DNA of 25,825 nucleotides from Pseudomonadota bacterium (GTDB taxonomy: Bacteria > Desulfobacterota > Desulfovibrionia > Desulfovibrionales > Desulfovibrionaceae). Position 1 is the first letter of the stretch. Each line of letters starts with the position of its first letter. Below, one piece after another: positions 1 through 7,662 of this stretch. The stretch covers positions 1-25,825 of the forward strand of contig JAEWQB010000003.1 in assembly GCA_023460395.1 (NCBI GenBank), read 5' to 3'. A program made the position numbers and the translations under genes. The notes beneath the pieces are model-generated. The model did no database searches. It was not told where the DNA came from and saw nothing but the letters and a program-made list of their open reading frames with translations.

Positions 1-32
1 GGTCACAGGTTCAAGCCCTGTACCGCCTACCA
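1..32 (+). tRNA. 3' part of a tRNA, possibly tRNA-Val
   Basis: Only the T arm and acceptor end are inside the window. The T stem is ACAGG/CCTGT around the loop TTCAAGC (10-16). It is followed by acceptor strand ACCGCCT (22-28), discriminator A29 and an encoded CCA at 30-32. The anticodon lies upstream of the window, so the identity cannot be read. Valine is a guess, because Val-Asp tRNA pairs are common in this group. tRNA-Asp follows after 5 bases, so the two are probably co-transcribed. Confidence 0.8.
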
Positions 33-37
33 TACCC

Positions 38-114
<77 letters not shown>

Positions 115-124
115 CGAACAAACT

Positions 125-165
125 ACGCCGTATTGTTTTCGCTAAGAAAAAATACGGCGTTTTTT
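125..165 (+). terminator. intrinsic terminator of the tRNA operon
   Basis: A 10-bp perfect stem ACGCCGTATT (125-134) / AATACGGCGT (151-160) is followed by a T run (160-165). Inside the loop, TTTTC and GAAAA could pair further. It ends transcription of the two tRNAs. Confidence 0.93.
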
Positions 166-245
166 GCGTTCTACGGTAATCCCCCCTAAAAAAGATGCTT
201 TTGAAAAGTAGAATTTTCTCGTAACCCCAGATGAGGAGATTCTGC

Positions 246-356
246 ATGAAGAAATCACGTTATTCCGACAGTCAGATCCTGAACATCTTGAGGCAAGCCG
301 AGAACGGCGTCCTAGTTCCCGAACTCTGTCGTGAACATGGCACGAGCAGCGCAACG
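246..356 (+). pseudogene. IS3-family transposase OrfA, N-terminal fragment
   Basis: The frame starts with ATG at 246 behind GAGGAG (233-238). Its first 37 codons read as the helix-turn-helix start of an IS3-family OrfA (IS407-like subgroup by eye): it begins MKKSRYSDSQILNIL and runs to LCREHGTSSAT. OrfA proteins normally continue with an FYKW-type segment and about 50 more residues. Here similarity stops at SSAT (354-356) and the frame runs straight into unrelated sequence. The 80 bases upstream, including the spacing of the ribosome-binding site, look like the left end of the same IS, but I cannot place its terminal repeat. No OrfB follows. Seen directly: the motif and its abrupt end. Inferred: truncation by recombination with the relaxase remnant that follows. 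Confidence 0.75.
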
Positions 357-860
357 AGGTCGCCATGGCTGTGCTGCGTTCCCGCAAAGAGGCCGTGGAG
401 CCGGAAACAGCATTGGAACAGGCCAAACCCAGCAAAGGACTGGAGCCGCCACGGTCTGGATTACGCCGCAAAAACGGCCATCCGCTCCGAGCATGCCGAA
501 AAAGAACGGGAACTCCATGCGAGGGGCGATATATCCAGCACCGGCCAGAAAACCCTGCAAGCCTTTCTCTGCATGGAGCAGATCGCCGCCGAAGCCTGCG
601 CCGAGGGCGCGGAGCTTGGCAGGGTCAAGCGCCGCGTGGATGGCAAAGGCGTTGTGATTTTTACCCTGGATAGCGGCGGCACCATCAGAGACACCGGCAA
701 GGAAGTATTCTATTCCGGCCGTGATCTCAAGACGAAACACGCAGCAAAGCTCTATGCTGAAAAGAAATGGGGCAAGCACATATCCTTAAAGAAAGACTGC
801 ATCACCTTTCAGTCGGAACGGAAAATAGGACAGGCAGCGTTGATACCACCTAATAAGTAA
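350..860 (+). pseudogene. C-terminal remnant of a relaxase/LPD7-type mobilisation protein, frameshifted
   Basis: Two frames make one protein-like tail. From 350 the frame of 365 reads RNEVAMAVLRSRKEAVEPE and on to KPSKGLE. Near 449 it must shift to the frame of 231, which continues RHGLDYAAKTAIRSEHAEKE to the TAA at 858-860. The last 70 residues hold GVVIFTLDSGGTIRDTG, a basic stretch and AEKKWGKHISL. These resemble the LPD7 domain found at the C-terminus of TraI/MobA-like relaxases; this is family recall, not a search. The relaxase nuclease domain and its His triad are absent. Together with the orfA fragment this is the scar of an integrated conjugative or mobilisable element beside tRNA-Asp. 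The continuous frame 231-860 is a chance fusion, not a real 209-residue gene. Confidence 0.6.
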
Positions 861-888
861 AAAGGGATGTCACGATAACGGGTAGTAT

Positions 889-1719
889 TCACGCGGCTTC
901 TGACCCCGGCTTCTTCTCCACCAGAAAATGGAACATGGCGGACGATTTGCCCATCGGCGTATAGTGCATCAGGCGCAATATACCCCAGCGGGACTTGAAT
1001 CTGTTGAAATAGTGGGCCCGCTCCAGACGGCGCAAACCGGGATGCCAGGCGTCCAGGCTGCCGTCGTCGTCATAGGCCCAGTTTAGCGACGCCTTGAGTT
1101 CTTTCACCGCGGATTTCTTGTTGATCACGCGGGCCGCACGGCTGCCCGCCGTGTCAAAAGCGATATGCGAACTGGGGAAGCGGTCAGCGATATCCGAAAG
1201 GAGCTTGCGCACATCGTTTTCGGAAAGATACATGAGCACGCCTTCCGAAATGAACAGTAACTGATGGCCCGCATATTCACGCTCCAGCCTGTCCATCCAG
1301 CCTCTCTCAAGCAGATCACCGACCCAGTCCATATCCCGTTCGTTGTCTTGCGGCAGGATTTCCCGGCGCATAGCAATGACTTCCGGCAGGTCTATATTGA
1401 TATGGATGCCCTTGCCGGAATCGGTGCGGGAAAAGCGCGTGTCCAGTCCGCATCCGAGTTGAACGATGACCGGTCGTTCTGTTTTCTCCAGCATCTCTTT
1501 TGTCAGGTCGTCGAAATACCGGATGCGCACGGCGGTTCCGGCACGCATGAACGGGTGCATGGAAAAATTGAACGCCTCGACCGGAAGACGCGCGACAACC
1601 TCCTCGGCGGCTTTATCTCTGAACAGGCTTTTGGGATGCTCGCCCTCCCGAGCGCGGATGATGAGCGGGATAAGCAGGGTTTGCGAGGCGGGATTTTCAA
1701 AAAGAGTGGTGTTTGCCAT
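889..1719 (-). CDS. PPM1/LCM-family SAM-dependent methyltransferase
   Basis: This 276-residue protein is a class I methyltransferase of the leucine carboxyl methyltransferase / TcmP-like family. The SAM-binding motif VIVQLGCGLDTRFSR lies at about 84-98. The acidic strand IDLPEVI and the FISEGVLMYL motif (about 155) typical of this family follow. Members O-methylate small molecules such as polyketide carboxyls, but the substrate here is unknown. No signal peptide is seen, so it is cytoplasmic. It lies 77 bases downstream of the AraC regulator on the same strand and is probably co-transcribed with it. An AGAAGG sequence sits about 12 bases before the ATG, a rather long spacing. The link to the TonB system is by position only. 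The assignment to family is firm; the role is not. Confidence 0.88.
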   Translation of the reverse strand: MANTTLFENPASQTLLIPLIIRAREGEHPKSLFRDKAAEEVVARLPVEAFNFSMHPFMRAGTAVRIRYFDDLTKEMLEKTERPVIVQLGCGLDTRFSRTDSGKGIHINIDLPEVIAMRREILPQDNERDMDWVGDLLERGWMDRLEREYAGHQLLFISEGVLMYLSENDVRKLLSDIADRFPSSHIAFDTAGSRAARVINKKSAVKELKASLNWAYDDDGSLDAWHPGLRRLERAHYFNRFKSRWGILRLMHYTPMGKSSAMFHFLVEKKPGSEAA

Positions 1720-1796
1720 GGTATATGCTGCCTTCTAATAAAAGGATGACCGCCCGGTGATGACGGGAATCTGTACAGTGGGAGCAGCTCTTCACC

Positions 1797-2726
1797 TTAC
1801 GACCGTTCTCCATCTTGAAACCTTTTCGGCGTGACGCCATATTTCTTCCTGAACTCCTCGCTGAAATGGCTCAGGTTCTGGTAGCCGATATGCATGGCGA
1901 CTTCCGTGACGTTCATGATCCTTGAGGTAAGCAGTTCCCGCGCAATCTCCAGACGGTAGTTCCTGAAGTATTCAAACACGGGAACGCCGAAAACCTGTTT
2001 GAAACCGCATTTCAGCTTCTTTTCATTGATTCCCGCCATCCGGGCTAACTGGGCTATGGACGGCGGGTTTTCCATATCCTGAATCAGAAGTTCCCGCGCG
2101 TCCCTGATGCGGCTGATGTCCGAAGTTTTAAGCGTCGGCAAGAGGGCGGGAATGCCTGGAGCCAGATACTCGGCCAGTTGCAGGCCGATCAATTCAAGGG
2201 CGCGTGTTTCCAGATGCAGCCTGCGAAGCGGCCCGGAGTAGGAGCTGGCGAACATATCGGCCACAAGCCGCATTTTCCGGATGCTGCGCTGCCCGGCCCA
2301 CTGGAAGGCATCTTTTTTGCCGGAAAGAGCCCCGGCAAGAGTCTGCGGCACTTTGGATGTTTCAGCGGAAAGGTACGGCTCAAGAAATTCGCGCGAAACA
2401 ATGATGCTGAGCCGGTGCATACCGCCTTTGCATTCCATGCTTCCCGCAGTCTCCGGCAGGTAGGTTATCCGGTTGCTTCCGCCGCCGTGGATACCTTTTG
2501 TATTACGCAGAGATCCTTCCGAATAGCGGCAGTGGTTCAGACCGGCGAGCATGAATCCGAAGATGATCGGCGAATCCTGAATCGTGAATTCAGTCCTGAA
2601 TGTGCCCGCTGGAGCGACATGGGCCAGTTGCAGCGTCAGACCGGGTCTGAGATCGAGAGGTTCAGCCCCTGCCGTGCGGTAGGCTTCAGCGCCTGTGAAA
2701 GAAGTACTATTCTGCCCGGTTCCCAT
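1797..2726 (-). CDS. AraC-family transcriptional regulator, PchR-like
   Basis: A 309-residue regulator with a variable N-terminal sensing half and a C-terminal double helix-turn-helix at about 205-305. The first helix set includes PPSIAQLARMAGINEKKLK; the second is followed by the AraC signature HIGYQNLSHFSEEFRKKYG. The N-terminal part, with GMHRLSIIVSREFLEPYL, resembles PchR-type regulators that sense ferric siderophores and switch on their receptor genes. It is transcribed divergently from the TonB-dependent receptor, 129 bases away, the usual layout for such a pair. AGGA sits 5 bases before the ATG. I infer that it activates the receptor operon in response to the imported ligand. Ligand identity cannot be read from the sequence. 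Confidence 0.9.
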   Translation of the reverse strand: MGTGQNSTSFTGAEAYRTAGAEPLDLRPGLTLQLAHVAPAGTFRTEFTIQDSPIIFGFMLAGLNHCRYSEGSLRNTKGIHGGGSNRITYLPETAGSMECKGGMHRLSIIVSREFLEPYLSAETSKVPQTLAGALSGKKDAFQWAGQRSIRKMRLVADMFASSYSGPLRRLHLETRALELIGLQLAEYLAPGIPALLPTLKTSDISRIRDARELLIQDMENPPSIAQLARMAGINEKKLKCGFKQVFGVPVFEYFRNYRLEIARELLTSRIMNVTEVAMHIGYQNLSHFSEEFRKKYGVTPKRFQDGERS

Positions 2727-2795
2727 ACCTGTCCTGAGTATTTTCCGGCCCGCGCGGGGCAGTTTTTTTCCCTGTCCCGGTTAGCCGCCTTCTTG

Positions 2796-2826
2796 TTTTC
2801 TTGTAATGAAAAAGAAAATCAATTTC
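2796..2826. promoter_or_regulatory. candidate operator in the divergent regulator-receptor gap
   Basis: In an AT-rich patch of an otherwise GC-rich gap, TTTTC (2796-2800) and GAAAA (2808-2812) form an inverted repeat with a 7-base spacer. A second imperfect dyad, GAAAATCAATTTC, lies at 2814-2826. The position suits a PchR or Fur-type site. Neither dyad matches a consensus I can defend, and I could not place convincing -35/-10 boxes. Confidence 0.3.
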
Positions 2827-2855
2827 AAGCAATGACAATGCCAACAGGAGTAACC

Positions 2856-4913
2856 ATGCGCAACGCGATCTTACTTGCGGCAATAGCCGTCTTGTCTTTT
2901 GCGATGCCGGTGCGGGCGGAGGAGCCGCAACCGCAGCCGGGCAGTCCATATACGATGGAACCGATAACCGTCACCGCGACAAAACGCGAACAGCGGATAA
3001 AGGACATCGCAACCAGCATTTCCACGGCATCCGAAACAGACCTTGATAATGCCAAGGCGGAAACGCTGCATGATGCCTTGCAGCTTTTTCCGAATGTGCA
3101 AATGAAAAGCACCAGTTCCGGCAACGAGATAGTGATTCGCGGATTTTCCACATGGGATACCGCGCTGCAATCTCCGGCAGGGCTGTATGTGGACAGCGTA
3201 CCATACCCGCTGTCGTTCATGCAGAACATGTATCTGAACGAGATTGAACGCATTGAGGTGCTGCGTGGCCCGCAGGGAACGCTTTACGGCAAGAACAGCG
3301 AGTCCGGCGTGGTCAACGTGGTGCGCCGCATACCGGACAACACGGTACGGGCCTCCGCGCTCGCTGAAGTCGGCAACTATGACACCTTCCGTTTTGGAGC
3401 TTCCGCCGCCGCCCCGCTGATTGAAGACAAAATTTACTTTTCCGGCGGCTATCTGCGCTACCAGACCGATGGCTTTGTGGACAACACCTATAAAAGTGAC
3501 GATCAGGCCGCGCGGCACCAGGCCGACGCGGGCCGGGGCATGCTGCGTTTTACACCCACGGATAAAGTGGATCTCCGCTTGTCGTTGGATGCCGCCCACA
3601 ACGAAGACGGTAGAGGCACCATGCGTTTCGCCACCGGCCCCAACCGCAGCGGCAGATACAAAGTGCGCTCCGATGGCCCGGACAAGGCTTCCTCCAACCT
3701 CGTCTTACCCGCTCTTGCCGCCGACTATACCGGCGAGTCCGTCAAGATAAGCTCCATCACCAGCTATATGGGCTACGACTACAAGATGAAAAGCGACATC
3801 GACAGGACTCCCGCGCCCATCGGCGTATCCGATATGAAAATCGACCAGTACAACTTCACGCAGGAATTGCGTCTGGCTTCCGTTGGCGAGCAGAAGCTGT
3901 CCTGGGTTACCGGCGTGTTTCTGGGCAGAACGTCCATGAGCACTGATATGGACAGGCTCCGCCAGATGGCGGCGGGCACCACCTATCTGCACACCAAATA
4001 TACGGAAGAAACCGGAGCTCTTTTCGGGCAGGCCACATATTCCATTTTGGACAATCTCCGTCTGACGGCGGGCCTCCGGGGCGAGTACACCAGACTTGAC
4101 GGCGATCAGACATGGCGAAACGGCATGGGACTCCAGCGGGATTACGGCAAAGACACCAGCTTCACGGAATTTTTGCCCATGGCTTCGATCTCATGGGACA
4201 TCACCGGCAATCTGACCACTTACGCCACCTGGTCGCAGGGCTACCTGCCCGGCGGCTTCAATGTCTTTTCCGCCAGTAACAAAGATAACTTCTATTACGA
4301 GCCGGAATACAGCACCAACTATGAACTCGGCCTGAAAACAAACTGGCTGAATAACAAACTGCTCGCCAACGTGGCCTTCTTCCATTCCCGGATCAGGGAC
4401 AAGCAGGTCAGGGAAGAAGACCCTTCCGGCGGTGTGGGCACATGGAAGTTCACCAATTCCGCTAAAGCCAGTTCAACCGGCGCGGAACTTGAGCTGAAGG
4501 CATATCCGCTGGCGGGTCTGGAGTTGCGCGGCGGCATCGGTTACGCCCGCTCCGTGATCGATGACTGGGAGGTCGGGTCAAGAGACTACGGCGGTAACCG
4601 CCTGCCTTGGGCTCCAGAACTGACCTATAATCTCGGCGTCGGCTACACGCACGAGTCGGGATTCTTCGCCCAGGCCGACTTTTTCGGCTCCGGAAAGCAA
4701 TACTTTGACGCGGAAAACGCCCTGAGCGACTCCGGCTATAAAACGCTCAATCTCCAGGTTGGATACCGGGGAGATAACTGGGAATTTTCCGTATGGGGCA
4801 AGAACGTTCTTGACGACCATTACGCCACTAAAAAACTCATCAGCAACGGCCAGACCATTGTTGAAGACGGCGATCCCCTGACTTTCGGCACCACTCTTGT
4901 CTGGAGGTTCTAG
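2856..4913 (+). CDS. TonB-dependent outer-membrane receptor
   Basis: I start at ATG 2856, with CAGGAG five bases upstream and a clear signal peptide behind it; the open frame extends further upstream but that part reads as antisense of the regulator. The product is 685 residues: signal peptide cleaved after VRA (about 21), a TonB-box-like segment near MEPITVTAT (34-42), then the plug with IVIRGF, GLYVDSVPY and IERIEVLRGPQGTLYGKNS. The rest is a beta-barrel rich in alternating aromatic residues, ending in the aromatic residue expected for outer-membrane insertion (VWRF). It imports a bulky ligand, such as a siderophore, haem or another chelate, using energy from TonB-ExbB-ExbD. The local ExbB gene is decayed, so energy would have to come from another TonB system. 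A methyltransferase follows 2 bases after the stop. Confidence 0.93.
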   Translation: MRNAILLAAIAVLSFAMPVRAEEPQPQPGSPYTMEPITVTATKREQRIKDIATSISTASETDLDNAKAETLHDALQLFPNVQMKSTSSGNEIVIRGFSTWDTALQSPAGLYVDSVPYPLSFMQNMYLNEIERIEVLRGPQGTLYGKNSESGVVNVVRRIPDNTVRASALAEVGNYDTFRFGASAAAPLIEDKIYFSGGYLRYQTDGFVDNTYKSDDQAARHQADAGRGMLRFTPTDKVDLRLSLDAAHNEDGRGTMRFATGPNRSGRYKVRSDGPDKASSNLVLPALAADYTGESVKISSITSYMGYDYKMKSDIDRTPAPIGVSDMKIDQYNFTQELRLASVGEQKLSWVTGVFLGRTSMSTDMDRLRQMAAGTTYLHTKYTEETGALFGQATYSILDNLRLTAGLRGEYTRLDGDQTWRNGMGLQRDYGKDTSFTEFLPMASISWDITGNLTTYATWSQGYLPGGFNVFSASNKDNFYYEPEYSTNYELGLKTNWLNNKLLANVAFFHSRIRDKQVREEDPSGGVGTWKFTNSAKASSTGAELELKAYPLAGLELRGGIGYARSVIDDWEVGSRDYGGNRLPWAPELTYNLGVGYTHESGFFAQADFFGSGKQYFDAENALSDSGYKTLNLQVGYRGDNWEFSVWGKNVLDDHYATKKLISNGQTIVEDGDPLTFGTTLVWRF

Positions 4914-4915
4914 CC

Positions 4916-5995
4916 GTGTCCGGTACGCCCCTGAATAAAGGATCGGAGCCGTCCCCCGATAACGATGGCGGGCGACTCCAATTCTCCGGATTCGCCGAAC
5001 TGCTTGTTGCCCCGGTGCGCCTGGCCCTGTTGGAACTGGCGATAGAATTGGAACTGCCGGACATCATCGCCCGGACAAGCGATCTTCCGGGGATAGCCGC
5101 AGAACTCGGCGCAACCCGTCTGGACAAGCTCGCCTACATCCTGGATGCGCTGACCGCAACAGGGTTGCTCCACAAGGAAAACAGCGCGTATCGCAATTCC
5201 GGCCTTGCTGAAGGCTATCTCCGCAAAGGCAAACCGGCTTATCTTGGTGAACTCGTGGTCGCGCTGAAAACCATGCAGCACAGGAACATATGCCGCCTGA
5301 AAGACGTTTTGTTTACCGAGGCAACTCCTGTGCCGACCGGGCACGCCCTGCATGACGAAGAGCACTGGCGGCGCTCTGCCAGCGGGCTGGCCGCATACCA
5401 GAAAGCCGGAGTTGCCGAAAACATGGCCCAAATCGCCGCTTCGCTCCCCGGAGCGGAAGAGTTGCGCACCATGCTGGATTTGGGATGCGGCCCCGGCGTT
5501 GCCGCCCTGCGCATTTTGAAACGCCTTCCCGGACTGAGCGTTGCCTTATGCGACTTTCCCCATGTGCTCCAACTGGCGGAACAGGAAGCTGACGCGGCTG
5601 AAATGGGCGGGCGGGTGTCGTTCCTCCCCGGCGATTACAACCGGCTTGACTGGGGACGGGAGTACGATCTGGTCTGGGCCTGTCAGAGCCTTTATTACGC
5701 CAGCGACTTACGGGCATTCCTGAAACGTATCTTTGCCTCGCTCAATCCTGGCGGTTTTTTTGTCAGCATCCATGAAGGGATACGGGACGAGGGCACGGAA
5801 CCGGCCATGCTGGTGCTCTCCCGGCTTTCTCTCGCGCTTGAGGGACAAGATGTGTCGTTCGTCAAAGGCCGCATAGCCGAAGCGGCGTTCGAGGCCGGAT
5901 TCACCCGCATACGCGCGGCAAGCCTGTCCATGCTGTTTGATGACGCCGATCTTGAGGTGTTTCAAAAGCCGGTAAACCCGGAGGAAACGCCATGA
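4916..5995 (+). CDS. O-methyltransferase-like protein with dimerisation domain
   Basis: A 359-residue protein starting at GTG 4916, two bases after the receptor's stop, so translation is probably coupled (the receptor's last codons supply CTGGAGG). The N-terminal part, about 25-110, is a winged-helix dimerisation domain (LLVAPVRLALLELAIELEL, LGATRLDKLAYILDAL). The Rossmann SAM-binding motif MLDLGCGPG lies at 186-194, and later motifs LPGDY and LNPGGFFVSIHE follow. This is the architecture of hydroxyneurosporene or plant-type small-molecule O-methyltransferases. The substrate is unknown. Its place between an outer-membrane receptor and an ABC importer suggests it acts on the imported ligand, an inference from position only. 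It overlaps the next gene by ATGA (5992-5995). Confidence 0.85.
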   Translation: MSGTPLNKGSEPSPDNDGGRLQFSGFAELLVAPVRLALLELAIELELPDIIARTSDLPGIAAELGATRLDKLAYILDALTATGLLHKENSAYRNSGLAEGYLRKGKPAYLGELVVALKTMQHRNICRLKDVLFTEATPVPTGHALHDEEHWRRSASGLAAYQKAGVAENMAQIAASLPGAEELRTMLDLGCGPGVAALRILKRLPGLSVALCDFPHVLQLAEQEADAAEMGGRVSFLPGDYNRLDWGREYDLVWACQSLYYASDLRAFLKRIFASLNPGGFFVSIHEGIRDEGTEPAMLVLSRLSLALEGQDVSFVKGRIAEAAFEAGFTRIRAASLSMLFDDADLEVFQKPVNPEETP

Positions 5996-6939
5996 AAGGC
6001 ATGTTGATGCGGCTGTTCTGCCTTGTCGCTCTGGCGGTATCTGTTTTTCCCGGAGCCGCAGGGGCGGAAGACGGCAGCACCATACGGTTTTCCGCTCCGC
6101 CGATTCCCCAGGCCGTTCCCCTTCTGCGGGTTGCGGAAAGCGATGCATTCCGCAATGCCGGAGCCGCCGCCGCTTTCACTCCCTGGCGTTCGCCGGAACA
6201 ACTGCGCACCTTTGTGGCGAACGGCACGGTTGATGCCGTTATAGCGGCATTGCCCACGGCGGCGGTTCTTTTCAACAAGGGGATTCCCTGCAAAATACTG
6301 GCGGTCTATTCCGCGCCTTTGTGGATTGTTTCCACTGACGTTTCCGCCGCCGCGCCGAGAACTCCGGCTCTTGACTTCTTTGCCCTGCTGCACGGCAGAG
6401 AAATCCTCCTGCCGTTCGGGCCGGGTAATATGCCGGAACTGGCCCTGAAAGTGCTCGCCGCCGAGCGCGGCATTAACCTGAAAATACGCCACTGCGGCAG
6501 CGCCATGGAAGCGGCGAACCTGCTCCGGCGCGGCCAGGCGTCGTACGCCCTGTTGCCCGAACCGGCGGCAACACTGGTAACGGAGCGGGAGCGGCAGGCG
6601 GAGCGCGTCTTTAAATGCTTCGCGCTCAAAGATGTCTGGCCGCGTGTTTTTCCCGGTCAGGCTTCGATGCCCACGGCGGCGTTGATTATGGTCGGGCCGT
6701 TGTCCGCAGACCGGGAGGCCCGCGCTCTGGTGCGGCAAAGCTTTATGGAAGGCGCGGCCTGGGCGGAGAAACACCCCGAAGCGGCGCTCCAACTGGCCGA
6801 AACGGCATATCCAGAGTTGGGTAAGGCGCTCGGAAACACGCCGGAATCCTGGGGGAAACCCTCGGCGCGTCGCAGGGGCTTGGCTACACGCTGGCCGTGG
6901 CTCGCTCCAACCTGGATACGCCGGAACTCTATGCTGTAG
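5992..6939 (+). CDS. ABC transporter substrate-binding protein, NMT1/TauA type, 3' end replaced
   Basis: The frame encodes 315 residues, of which about the first 283 look genuine. A signal peptide ends at GAAGA|ED (about 25). Next come the periplasmic-binding motifs of the NMT1/nitrate-sulfonate-taurine group, including SAPPIPQAVPLLRVAES, VDAVIAALPTAAVLFNKGIP and LLPFGPGN. After codon 283 (about 6840) the frame turns into arginine- and tryptophan-rich nonsense, because the DNA there encodes a permease tail in another frame. About 50 residues usually present at the C-terminus of such proteins seem to be lost. The protein may still fold, but the gene is damaged by an internal deletion. The ATG overlaps the upstream stop. 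Ligand class is unknown; TauA-like proteins bind small anions or metal chelates. Confidence 0.8.
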   Translation: MKGMLMRLFCLVALAVSVFPGAAGAEDGSTIRFSAPPIPQAVPLLRVAESDAFRNAGAAAAFTPWRSPEQLRTFVANGTVDAVIAALPTAAVLFNKGIPCKILAVYSAPLWIVSTDVSAAAPRTPALDFFALLHGREILLPFGPGNMPELALKVLAAERGINLKIRHCGSAMEAANLLRRGQASYALLPEPAATLVTERERQAERVFKCFALKDVWPRVFPGQASMPTAALIMVGPLSADREARALVRQSFMEGAAWAEKHPEAALQLAETAYPELGKALGNTPESWGKPSARRRGLATRWPWLAPTWIRRNSML

Positions 6940-7028
6940 CCCTGATCAGCATGCTGCTTGTCGGCCTAATAGAAGCGGTATTCCTTCGCCACATCCGCAA
7001 AAGGCTGCAACGTACGGGGGCGCTATGA
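6849..7028 (+). pseudogene. C-terminal remnant of ABC transporter permease (TauC/SsuC type)
   Basis: Read in the frame of 6849, this stretch gives GETLGASQGLGYTLAVARS, then NLDTPELYAVALISMLLVG, then LIEAVFLRHIRKRLQ, and ends with TGA at 7026-7028. That is the usual end of a nitrate/sulfonate-type permease: the GLG segment, the last membrane helix and a basic cytoplasmic tail. There is no start codon, and the remaining four or five helices (about 190 residues) are missing. The stop overlaps the ATPase start as ATGA, so the original order SBP-permease-ATPase is clear. The join with the binding-protein gene lies at about 6820-6850. Confidence 0.78.
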
Positions 7029-7645
7029 CGCCGCTCATTTCCCTGCGTGACGCGCGGTACCGCTACTCCGGACGGGAGGTGCTTTCCGGCATCGATTTTG
7101 ACCTTTTGCCGGGCGAATCCGTTGTAATTACCGGCCCGAGCGGCGAAGGCAAATCCACCCTGGCGCGGCTCGCCGCAGGGCTGTTGCGCCCTTTTTCCGG
7201 CCTTGTCTCCATCAACGCCGCGCGCATCGGTTTTGTCTTTCAGGAGCCGAGGCTGCTTCCCTGGCGCACGGCGCTGGAGAACGTCATGCTGCCGCTTAAG
7301 GAGCGCGGAACGGTGGCGAAGGATGACGCCCGCAACCTGCTTGCCGCCATGGGGCTTGCCGGAGCCGAAAATCTGTATCCGGAGCATCTCTCTGGCGGCA
7401 TGCGCCAACGCGTATCTCTGGCGCGGGCGCTCGTCATCAATCCGGACGCGCTTATGTTGGACGAACCGTTCACCGGCCTGGACAACGCGTTGCGCGACAG
7501 CATGAAAGAACTTCTGGAGTCCGCCGTGTGCGGCAGGGGAATCGGACTTGTGCAGGTGACACACCACAATGACGATATCCTGAAGGGCACACAGCGCGTC
7601 TACAGGCTTGAAAAAGGCAAACTGTTCCTGACGATACAAGCATAA
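7025..7645 (+). CDS. ABC transporter ATP-binding protein
   Basis: All core motifs of an ABC ATPase are present in 206 residues: Walker A GPSGEGKST (37-45), Q loop FQEPRLLPW (72-80), signature LSGGMRQ (122-128), Walker B ALMLDEP (142-148), D loop GLD and switch His180 (VTHH). The pattern EPRLLPW is typical of the nitrate/sulfonate/taurine group. It is shorter than SsuB or TauB (about 250), lacking most of the C-terminal part. The ATG overlaps the stop of the permease remnant (ATGA). With the permease gone, this ATPase has no visible partner here; either it serves another permease or it is heading for loss. Confidence 0.9.
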   Translation: MTPLISLRDARYRYSGREVLSGIDFDLLPGESVVITGPSGEGKSTLARLAAGLLRPFSGLVSINAARIGFVFQEPRLLPWRTALENVMLPLKERGTVAKDDARNLLAAMGLAGAENLYPEHLSGGMRQRVSLARALVINPDALMLDEPFTGLDNALRDSMKELLESAVCGRGIGLVQVTHHNDDILKGTQRVYRLEKGKLFLTIQA

Positions 7646-7662
7646 AAGATTTGGAGATTGTT

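Noticed and set aside
2178..2855. Upstream extension of the receptor frame to 2178
   Set aside because: The extra 226 residues lie antisense to the AraC gene and precede the clear signal peptide and ribosome-binding site at 2856.
2871..3599. 242-codon minus-strand frame within the receptor gene
   Set aside because: Shadow of the receptor coding sequence; the plus strand has intact plug motifs throughout.
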